From positions 48,473,359 through 48,537,358 of the forward strand of contig CM046004.1 of NCBI GenBank assembly GCA_025175895.1: DNA of 64,000 bases, written 5' to 3'. Origin of the DNA: Wurfbainia villosa (taxonomy: Eukaryota > Streptophyta > Magnoliopsida > Zingiberales > Zingiberaceae). The notes under the pieces were generated by a model. The model was not told where the DNA came from. It did not search any database and was given only the letters and a program-made list of their open reading frames with translations. Each line of letters begins with the position of its first letter. Position 1 is the first letter of the stretch. Positions 55,355 through 64,000 of the stretch are shown piece after piece. The translations under genes and the position numbers were made by a program.

Positions 55355-56328
55355 GAATCAAATTTGCGTGTTGGGAATGGAGCAAAGGTTGCTGCAGTAG
55401 CCATTTGAACGCATTTGTTGAAACTCCCTACAGGATTTGTCTTAGAACTGGACAATTGCTTTTATGTTCCTTCGTTGATAAAGAACATCATTTCTATTTC
55501 TTGTTTAAATAGAAATGGTTTCCATTTGACGTTTAGTAACAATTGTTGTTATATAACTTTGAATGGCGTACTTTATGGAACTGGAACCTTGAGTAATGAC
55601 ATTTATACGTTGGACGTATCCAGTGACATTTTCAATATCGAAGCGAGCAACATTAATGCTCGAAAGGATAATCAAATAGACTCCTATATGTGGCATTGTC
55701 GTCTTGGCCATATAAGCAAGAAACGCATGTCCGAATTACACCGATATGGAATTCTGGAATCGTTTGAATTGGATTCATATGATACATGCGAATCATGCTT
55801 AAAAGGCAAGATGACTAAGTTACCTTTTACTAGAAAAGGTGAATGAGTTGGAGAGTTACTAGGACTAATACATACTGATGTATGTGGACCTATGTCAACT
55901 CAAGCATTAGGAGGCTATAGCTACTTCATTACCTTCACCGATGATCACTCACGGTTTGGGTATGTGTTCTTGATGAAACACAAGTCTGAAGCCTTTGAAA
56001 GGTTCAAAGAATTCAGAATGAAGTAGAGAAACAACATGACAAGAGTATTAAAATACTTCGATCGGATCGAGGTGGTGAATACTTAAGTCAAGAGTTTCTT
56101 GATTATCTAGGAGACAATGGTATATTGTCTCAATGGACTCCGCCATATACACCACAGCATAATGGTGTATCTGAGAGGCGTAACCGGACCTTGTTGGACA
56201 TGGTCAGGTCAATGATGAATCATGCGACTCTTCCCAAGTCCTTTTGGGGCTATGCACTTCAGACAGCTGTTTACTTGTTAAACAGAATGCCTACCAAGGT
56301 AGTCTCAACTACTCCATATAAGATATGA
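55355..56328 (+). pseudogene. Element G integrase, broken
   Basis: The frame at 55415-55846 contains 'LDNCFYVPSLIKNIISISCL' (the end of the protease region) and the GAG-pre-integrase zinc module 'MWHCRLGHISKKRM', 'CESCLKGKMTKLPF'. After a TGA come the catalytic aspartate in 'LIHTDVCGPM', then in a shifted frame 'LRSDRGGEYLS' (second aspartate). The frame at 56125-56328 has 'TPPYTPQHNGVSERRNRTLL' (glutamate). All three DDE positions survive in three different frames. Confidence 0.85.
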
Positions 56329-56355
56329 AATAGTAAGAAACCTCATGTATCTTAC

Positions 56356-58269
56356 TTGAAGATATGGGGTTATCCTGCTTATGTGAAGCGGACAGTATCA
56401 GACAAATTGGATGCTATATTTGATAAATGTCTATTTATTGGATACCCTAAGGAAACAAGGGGTTACCAATTCTATCATCTTGTGGAACAAAAGGTGTTTG
56501 TTTCAAGGCATGCTGTGTTTCTAGAGAAAGAGTTTCTCTTGCAAGAAAACAGTGGGAGTGTCGTCGAGCTTGAGGAGGCTCGAGAGACTCAAATAGACAT
56601 TGATGAGATACCTGGTGAAGCACAACAGTCGACAACTCATAGTGATGAGCAATCGACTGGACCTATTGTAACACCACATCTTCGTAGATCTAGTAGAACA
56701 CGCAATATTCCTGAGAGATATGGATTTCTCGTAAGTGAATCGAACGACGTGTTACTCATTGATGATGAGGAGCCTACCGGTTATGAAGAAGTGCTGACAA
56801 GTTCAGAAAGGGATAAGTGGCTTGGTGCCATGAAGTCGGAAATGGATTCCATGTATGAAAACCAAGTTTGGAACTTGGTTGACCCACCTGAAGGCATAAA
56901 GCCTATAGGGTGCAAGTGGGTTTTCAAGAAGAAAACCGACATGGATGGTAATGTGATTACCTATAAGGCTAGATTGGTGGCGAAAGGATATTTTCAAAAG
57001 CAAGGTGTTGATTATGACGAAACCTATTCGCCTGTAGCTATGCTTAAATCCATTCGGATGCTCCTGGCCATTGCGGCTCATTATGATTATGAGATATGAC
57101 AGATGGATGTGAAAACAGCTTTCCTTAATGGAAACCTGCTCGAGGATGTGTATATGATACAGCCTGAGGGTTTCACATCGGTTGATAAAACCAAGGTATG
57201 CAAATTGCGACGATCCATTTATGGATTGAAGCAAGCATCTAGGAGCTGGAATATCCGTTTTGATGAGACAATCAAAAGGTTTGATTTCTCACAAAATCTA
57301 GACGAACCTTGTGTGTACAAGAAGGTTAGTGGGAGTGCAGTCGTGTTCCTAGTATTGTATGTCAATGACATATTACTTATAGGAAACGATGTTTCAATCT
57401 TACAGTCAGTAAAGGTTTGGTTATCTAAGACATTCTCCATGAAAGACCTGGGAGAAGCAACCTACATCCTCGGGATTAAGATATATAGAGATAGATCGAA
57501 ACGGTTGCTTGGTCTTTCGCAGTCTACATATATAGACCGAGTGCTAAAGAGGTTTAGCATGTCGGAATCCAAGAAAGGTTTCCTACCCATCAGGCATGGG
57601 ATACACCTTTCGAAGTCTATGTGTCCGCGCACAGAAGACGAGAGGATTTGCATGAGTAAGATTTCCTATGCATCCGCAATAGGATCTATCATGTATGCTA
57701 TGTTATGTATGAGGCCCGATGTATCGTATGCTCTGAGTGTCACGAGCAGATACCAGTCTGATCCAGGAATGGATCATTGGGTGACTGTTAAGATGATCCT
57801 TAAGTACTTAAGAAGAACTAAGGATGCATTCCTAATGTATGGAGAAGGGTACAAGGTGATACGTGGGTATACGAATGTTAGATCCAGACAGACAAGGATG
57901 ATTCCATGTCTTAGTCTGGGTATGTATTCACCTGGAATGGAGGCGCAATAAGTTGGAAAGGTTCCAAGCTTGACACTATAGCAGATTTTGCCACAAAGGC
58001 AGAATACATTGCAGCTTTGGAAGCAGCAAAGGAAGTGGTTTGGATGAAGAAGTTCATCTCTGAACTTGATGTGGTCTCATCAATAATCCAAACATGTGCT
58101 TCGCCGCTATCATCTTATCAGAGAGATCATCAGTAGGAACGAAATACAAATCGAGAAAATTCCCACTGAAAGGAACATAGCGGATCCCTTGACTAAGGCA
58201 TTACCTCAAAATAAGTTTGAGGGTCATGTTCGAGCTTATGGTATTGGATACTGTAGCGATTGGCATTAG
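56356..58269 (+). pseudogene. Element G reverse transcriptase and RNase H, with mutated active site
   Basis: The 56356-57099 frame carries the integrase C-terminus and 'RRSSRTRNIPERYGF', then RT 'WNLVDPPEGIKPIGCKWVFK' and 'ARLVAKGYFQKQGVDYDETY'. A TGA replaces the expected tryptophan ('YEIWQMDV'). The 57103-57951 frame continues 'MDVKTAFLNGNLLEDVYM' and 'RRSIYGLKQASRSWNIRF'. The active site reads 'VLYVNDILLIGND', where the first catalytic aspartate of YVDD is asparagine. RNase H follows in other frames, but the part with 'YCDN' and 'SKHI' has been deleted between about 58088 and 58100. It ends 'ERNIADPLTKALPQNKFEGH' and a stop at 58267. Confidence 0.87.
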
Positions 58270-58283
58270 GCCATGTGGGAGTC

Positions 58284-59042
58284 TGTTAGTAATATATGAG
58301 AGATGTCCTAAGGCAATCACCTTATGTATGAACCATTTATATGATAAATGAAGATTTACTATTTAAGTATACATATTTTATGTATTTGATTGGATCTTAA
58401 ACTCATTTACTGAATGTCCACGATACGATTCACAACATGAGAGAATTTGTGATTGGATCACAACTAGTGAGTATCTCTACATGTGTAATTGTGATGTATC
58501 AGAATTATCCCTAGTCGATGAATTGATGGATTTGGACACCATCAATTCTGTCGAGACTAGCACGAGGTATACTCCTTGGTGTATCCAAGCAGCTGATTCT
58601 CACTGGCTGGAGACATAGTGATATCCGGAGTTAATCGTGGATGCTAGTTATGGTAACTAGTTCATTAGAGTGACCAACCATAAGACTTCATATGGTTCTC
58701 TGCATATATAGATATGTTAATGAAGTTCTTATTGTGGCTTAAGTGCGATGTTCCTTTGACTTGCAGTATTCAAGTCATCTTGATCATAGAGACTTATGCT
58801 TTGACATCTTAAGCAAGCATCTCTAAGGAGATGTGGACCCGGGATGATTGGGTATAAGTCGAAGTGATCGAAGGTGTTTGAATAGCTTATAAAGGATTCA
58901 CCACTCCTTGCGAGGAGATGTAAACCCAAGGCCTCTCGTCGGATTGTTACTAAAGTCTTTGGCCAAAGCATTACATGTTTAGAGTAAGGTACACTTCGAT
59001 ACATGTGGAGTAACTAGAATCCGTAGGACGAGAAAATGATAC
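58284..59042 (+). repeat. 3' LTR of element G, first part
   Basis: It starts TGTTAGTAATATATGAGAGA after the polypurine tract and matches 51163-51920. It is cut by a solo LTR with the duplication GATAC at 59038-59042. Confidence 0.9.
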
Positions 59043-61275
59043 TGTTAGTAATATATGAGAGATGTCCTAAGGCAATCGCCTTATGTATGAACCATTTATA
59101 TGATAAATGAAGATTCACTATTTGAGTATACATGTTTTTATGTATTTGATTGGATCTTAAACTCATTTACTGAATGTCCACGATACGATTCACAGCATGA
59201 GAGAATTTGTGATTGGATCACAACTAGTGAGTATCTCTACATGTGTAATTGTGATGTATCGGAATTATCCCTAGTCGATGAATTGATGAATTTGGACACC
59301 ATCAATTCTGTCGAGACTAGCATGAGGTATACTCCTTGGTGTATCCAAGCAGCTGATTCTCACTGGCTGGAGACATAGTGATGTCCGGAGTTGATCGTGG
59401 ATGCTAGTTATGGTAACTAGTTCATTGGAGTGACCAGTCGTAAGACTTCATATGGTTCTCTGCATATATAGATATGTCAATGAAGTTCTTACTGTAGCTT
59501 AAGTGCGATGTTCCTTTGACTTGCGGTATTCAAGTCATCTTGATCATGGAGACTTATGCTTTGACATCTTAAGCAAACATCTCTAAGGAGATGTGGACCC
59601 GGGATGATTGGGTATAAGTCGAAGTGATCGAAGGTGTTTGAATAGCCTATAAAGGATTCACCACTCCTTGCGAGGAGATGTATACCCATGGCCTCTCGTC
59701 GGATTGTTACTAAAGTCTTTGGCCAAAGCAATACATGTTTAGAGTAAGGTACTCTTCGATACATGTGGAGTAACTAGAACTGTAGGACGAGGAAATGATA
59801 CTTGGGCTAGGTGGCGTGACGAGTCACCTAGTGGGGATGACACAATAGACCATGTCCTGAACCAAGTGGGTATAAGATGAGTGAAGGGAATGGGGCACGA
59901 TTCATTCGAGCCACAAGGGTTTCGTAAATAGTTACGGATCAACCATTGATCTTTTGGTTAATTGGGGATCATGATGTACTACTAGGTGCCACTCATGATC
60001 GTTCTATAATTAATGGTTAATTATAGACGGCCAACATAAACCGAGAACCTATTTGGTCACACGCACAATGAGTGTAATCCAAAGGATTTAAAACGAGCTT
60101 GAGAATGGGATTCTCAGACCGAGAGAAACTATGTTTGGTTGGACCAAACATAAAGCGAGCATGAAATTGTTTCAGTCGCAATGGAAGCGTGGATGGGCCG
60201 TGTCTTATGAAGACATAATGGATGGACCAAAATGGTTTGGTTCTAATCCAATGGATGAGAATAAACCAAAGGGTTTGGTTTATATTAAACGAATGAACCA
60301 AAGGTTGGTTCGGTTCGTTTTAACTTAAAATAAACCATCATGGTTTGGTTTATTTTAACTTATCTTAATGGAGTGGGTTAACGGGCTTTATGGATATGAT
60401 CCATTAACCATTAAGAGAATTAGTTCTCTATAAAAGTGGGCTTAAGGGATTGTTAAACCCTAACTAATCCAATCATCCAAAACCCTAGCCTCTTAGAGTT
60501 GCCGCCCACCCCAATTGTTGGAGTTTTCGGCGCCAACCCTAAAGCTGCCGCCGCCCAGCTTTGTGCCGCCGTCCAAGACTCTTGCTGGCATCCAAGCTCC
60601 AGCCGGTGAACCTCCGGCGACCCTCCGGTGATCTCCTATAGGTTCGGCATCAAGGTGAGCCTTTTCTCTCCTTGTTTTGGCCGGCGCCTACTCCTCCACC
60701 AAGCTGTCCAGTTTTCTGGACAGCTTCTCCTCCTCTCGTCGGAGCATCGTTTGGACGACGGTTAGTGCTCCGACAGCGGCTAACTTACCGGGGATTTGAT
60801 CTCCGGTAATCCTCTGAGGTGGAGGACGAAGGATTCATCAAACGGTTGACGAACACCTCTCCGGAGAAGCGAGTTTTGAGAACTCGTTTTGGATCCAAAT
60901 TTGGATTCGGATCGTGATCATCTCTCGATCACGTCGTCTTCAACACGAGGCTAGTAACCCATACGAAGACGAAGCTCGTGACTTAGCGAAGTCATCCCGA
61001 GGAGCTCGGCGTGGATACGGATAGAGACGATTCTTACGAGGATCGTTCCGGTTGATGCCGTTCCCGCTACATGTCATACGGAAGGTATAACGTAGTTTAA
61101 TTTCCTTTTATTGCAAATTTTAATTTACGGTTATGTTTACACTTGTTGTAATAGCATGCGTGTGTTGTGTGTGTTGTAATAAATAGGAGTATTTATTATT
61201 TTTATTGCTTCCGCTGTGCTCATGTTTACGAAACATGATCGAACACACACACGCCGCGGTGCCGGAAACCCAACA
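59043..61275 (+). mobile_element. Solo LTR of the G family inserted in the 3' LTR of G
   Basis: It is one complete LTR of 2233 bp (TGTTAGTAATATATGAGAGA to GGAAACCCAACA), flanked by GATAC at 59038-59042 and 61276-61280, with no internal region. A solo LTR arises by recombination between the two LTRs of a full insertion. Its U5 leader differs in places from G's own LTRs (60490-60600), so it came from another family member. Confidence 0.93.
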
Positions 61276-62731
61276 GATACTTGGGCTAGATGTGACGTAG
61301 TCAGCCTAGTGGGGACTGACACAATAGACCATGTCCTAAACCAAGTGGGTATAAGATGTGTGAAGGGAATGGGGCACGAATCATTCGAGCTGCTGAAGGG
61401 TTTCAGAAATAGTTCTGGATCAACCGTTGATCTTTTCGGTTAATTGGGGATCATGATGTACTACTAGGTGCCACTCATGATCGTTCTATAATTAATGGTA
61501 AATTATAGACGGCCAACATAAACCGAGAACCTATTTGGTCATACGCACAACGAGCGTAATCCAAAGGATTTAAAACGAGCTTGAGAATGGGATTCTCAGA
61601 CCGAGAGAAACAAGGTTTGGTTGAACCAAACATAAAGCGAGCATGAAATTGTTTCAGTCGCAATGGAAGCGTGGATGGGCCGAGTCTTATGAAGACGTAA
61701 TGGATGAACCAAAATGGTTTGGTTCTGATCCAAAGGAGGAGAATAAACCAAAGGGCTTGGTTTATTTTAAACGAATGAACCAAAAGTTGGTTCGGTTCGT
61801 TTTAACTTAAAATAAACCATCATGGTTTGGTTTATTTTAACTTATCTTAATGGAGCGGGTTAACGGGCATAATGGTTATGATCCAATAACCATTAAGAGA
61901 ATTAGTTCTCTATAAAAGAGGGCTTAAGGGATAATTAAGCCCTAATCCAAAAACCCTAGCTTGGAGTTGCCGCCCAACCTTCATTGCCGCCCAACCTCCA
62001 TTGCCGCCCAGCTTGTTGTGCCGCTGTCCAGCTCCTTGCCGGCGACCAAGCTTCAGCCGGTGATCCTCCGGCGACCCTCCGGTGATCTCCTATAGGTTTG
62101 GCATCAAGGTGAGCCTTTTCTTCCCTTGGTTGGCCGGTGCCTATCTCCTCCACCAAAGCTGTCCAGTTTTTCTGGACAGCTTGTTCTCCTCTCGTCGGAG
62201 CATCGTTTGGACGACGGTTAGAGCTCCGACAGCGGCTAACGTACCGTGGATTCGATCTCCGGTAATCCTCTGAGGTGGAGGACGAAGGATTCGTCAATTG
62301 GTTGACGAATACCTCTCCGGAGAAGCGAGTTTTGAGAGCTCGTATTAGGATCCGAATTTTGATTCGGATCGTGATCATCTCTCGATCACGTCGTCTTCAA
62401 CACGAGGCTAGTAACCCGTACGAAGACGAAGCTCGTGGCTTAGCGAAGTCATCCCGAGGAACTCGGCGTGGATACGGATAGAGACGATTCTAGCGAGGAT
62501 CGTTCCGGTTGATGTCGTTCCTGCTACACGTCATACGAAAGGTATAACGTAGATAAATTTCCTTTTATTGCAAATTTAAATTTACGGTTATGTCTACACT
62601 TGTTGTAATATGCATGCGTGTGTTGTGTGTGTTGTAATAAATGTAGATTTATTATTTTTATTGCTTCCGCTGTGTTCATGTTTACGAAACATGATCGAAC
62701 ACACACACACCGCGGTGCCGGAAACCCAACA
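61276..62731 (+). repeat. 3' LTR of element G, second part
   Basis: It resumes after the duplicated GATAC and matches 51903-53365. It ends ...GGAAACCCAACA with intact CA, followed by TAGCG at 62732-62736. The TATA box is at 61911-61917 and the hairpin at about 62155-62181. Confidence 0.92.
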
Positions 62732-62911
62732 TAGCGGCATAGCCGTGAACGACGTTACATCTCGTGTTTGTATAGCTTGTCTATCTTTTGTGTTGTCTTT
62801 ATTTGTATTTGTATATTCCGCTTGCGCTAACGCTTTGTAGACGAGAGAATTCCGACATCAATCGTAAGAGTGCTATTCACCCCCCTCTAGCCGGCCAATC
62901 GATCCCCAACA
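62732..62911 (+). repeat. 5' LTR of element H, last part
   Basis: After the duplicated TAGCG, this is the U5 end of the B/H-type LTR ('cttgcgctaacgctttgtag', 'gctattcacccccctctag'), ending ...CCCCAACA two bases before a primer site. Confidence 0.88.
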
Positions 62912-62913
62912 AG

Positions 62914-62925
62914 TGGTATCAGAGC
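62914..62925 (+). other. Primer-binding site of element H
   Basis: TGGTATCAGAGC, initiator tRNA-Met type, lies two bases after the LTR end. Confidence 0.9.
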
Positions 62926-62974
62926 GAGGTTGCTTGTCACTGGACTAACCGCCGCAACAAGCTCTACATCAAAA

Positions 62975-64000
62975 ATGGCCGGCTCAAACATCCACCCACC
63001 GAAGTTCGACGGCGAATTCTCTTGGTAGAAAAAGAGAATGGAGGTATTCTTCGAAACCGACTTTGAAATATTGTTAATTATGGAAAACGGTTTCGAGTTG
63101 CCTAGGAACGAAGATGGGGAGCCATTAGAGAAATTGAGATGGAGCAAAAGACAAAGAGAGGAGTATTTGGCAAATTCAAAGGCCAACCACCACCTCTATA
63201 ATGTACTCCCCCAACAAGAAGTCAATAGGATAGGAGAGTGTGCTAACGCCAAGGAAATGTGGGACAAGTTAATAGAGATCCATGAAGGCACATCCGAGGT
63301 GAAGCTAGCAAGGAGAGATCTCCTCCGCTCGCAACTATCAAATATTAAGCTTGAAAAGGGAGAAAAGGTAACTTACCTACATTCTAGATTTAAAGAAATC
63401 TTAATTGGGCTAACAAGTGTAGGAGAAAAGCTCTCAAATAGGGATATGGTAATGAAGGCCATAGATGCCATTCCCCGGTCCTCAAGATGGAGCTCCATGG
63501 TGGATTCGTTTACATCTCCAAGAACTTAGAAGTAAGCACCTTGGAGGAATTTTTCTCAACAATAGAGCTCCACGAAACTAGGCTTGAAGGAATAAAAGAA
63601 GAGCCTAGAATTCAACCCTCAAGAGGAGTAGCATTGTTGGAAAATAAGGGGAAGAAGAAGATAGAGATCCCCTCCTCCTCCGATGATGAAGCCTCTACCT
63701 CCTCCATGGATAGCACGGAAGAAGCCTACATGGTAAGGAAGGTAAGGCGTGCTTTTAAAAATTTTAGATTTGATAAATCTCATGATAGGAATAGAAGACC
63801 AAGGGGGATGATCATTTGTTATAATTGTCAAGGGGAGGGACACATAAGGGACAATTGTTTCCTCCTAAACAAGAGCAAGGAAGAGAAGAAAAAGAAGGAA
63901 GAAAAGAAGAAAAAGAAGGGGAGCAAGAAGAAAAAGGAAGAAGAAAAGAAGGCCAAGGAAAAAGGAAAGGCCATGGCTCTCAAAGCAAAGACATGGGATG
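62975..64000 (+). pseudogene. Element H gag-like protein (partial, cut by window edge)
   Basis: The ATG at 62975 gives 'MAGSNIHPPKFDGEFSW' and then TAG where the relatives have a second tryptophan. The frame from 63038 reads 'MEVFFETDFEILLIMENGFE', 'NAKEMWDKLIEIHEGTSEVK' and 'SQLSNIKLEKGEKVTYLHSR' (UBN2-type gag). A frame change near 63515 follows 'SRWSSMVDSF'. The knuckle 'CYNCQGEGHIRDNC' (about 63806-63850) has all four ligands and both glycines. A strongly lysine/glutamate-rich run follows to the edge. It is of the same type as element B, with an intact knuckle where B's is damaged. Confidence 0.82.

Larger units (their letters stand above)
51163..62731 (+). mobile_element. Element G: Ty1/copia retrotransposon with a solo LTR in its 3' LTR
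   Basis: TAGCG at 51158-51162 and 62732-62736 flank it. The 5' LTR is 51163-53365. The primer site is at 53367 and the polyprotein at 54584-58269 (gag-PR-INT-RT-RH order). The polypurine tract is 'catgtgggagtc' at 58272-58283. The 3' LTR is 58284-59042 joined to 61281-62731, with a solo LTR of the same family inserted. RT motifs suggest an Angela/Tork-type copia lineage; this assignment is tentative. Stops, a mutated RT active site and a deletion in RNase H show it is dead. Confidence 0.9.
50142..64000 (+). mobile_element. Element H: gag-only-type LTR retrotransposon, interrupted by G, running off the window
   Basis: The LTR start TGTTAGGGCAATCTCTTG at 50142 follows only nine bases of C. The 5' LTR is split at 51162 by copia element G (TSD TAGCG) and resumes at 62732, ending at 62911. 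A primer site and a B-like gag follow to the right edge. The 3' end is not in the window, so absence of pol is assumed from its relatives, not seen. Confidence 0.85.

Noticed and set aside
1..64000. A host gene or a defence, biosynthetic or other novel cellular system
   Set aside because: Every frame longer than about 150 residues is either a retrotransposon domain or lies in an LTR. No stretch outside the named elements is long enough for a host gene.

Overview
The window is plant nuclear DNA made almost entirely of LTR retrotransposons nested inside one another. I see no host gene, rRNA gene, tRNA gene or CRISPR array. The initiator-Met-type primer sites, Ty1/copia and Ty3/gypsy (chromodomain and Athila-like) domains, multi-kilobase LTRs and decayed reading frames point to a large, repeat-rich angiosperm genome. 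A monocot is plausible, but the sequence does not settle it. Element letters below are my own labels.

Left block (1-21958). The 3' end of a plus-strand copia element (body off the left edge) carries LTR Q (107-2123), which is followed directly by a primer-binding site. Near 2160 it joins head-to-head to a minus-strand copia element of the same family, P (about 2160-21958). P's 5' LTR is split by gag-only element A (9039-20676, TSD GGTTG). The gag of A is split by gag-only element B (12710-18063, TSD CTTAG).

Centre (21959-50141). Gag-only element C (plus strand, 5' LTR truncated) is split by F (24287-50132, TSD CTTAG), an Athila-like gypsy element with gag, protease and a 3' ORF but no RT, RNase H or integrase. 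F is split by gag-only element D (30387-48242, TSD AGTTT). The 3' LTR of D is split by E (36062-47231, TSD AGAAG), a minus-strand chromodomain gypsy element with two similar 3.2-kb LTRs and an almost readable pol.

Right block (50142-64000). Gag-only element H starts inside the remnant of C, 4 bases after F's right target duplication. The 5' LTR of H is split by copia element G (51163-62731, TSD TAGCG). The 3' LTR of G contains a solo LTR of G's own family (59043-61275, TSD GATAC). The gag of H runs off the right edge.

How it works together. P, E and G encode recognisable polymerase machinery, all broken. A, B, C, D and H carry only a copia-like gag (UBN2-type domain, CCHC knuckles, coiled coil, a basic tail ending near a 'YWVPKS' motif) and then 1-1.7 kb of non-coding sequence where pol should be. 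They would therefore depend on an autonomous partner. Their U3 regions share a dense cluster of the palindrome CAGTCGACTG just upstream of TATA-like sequences. Nonsense mutations recur at gag tryptophan codons, as expected from deamination in silenced repeats. Apart from short junctions, every base belongs to a named element.
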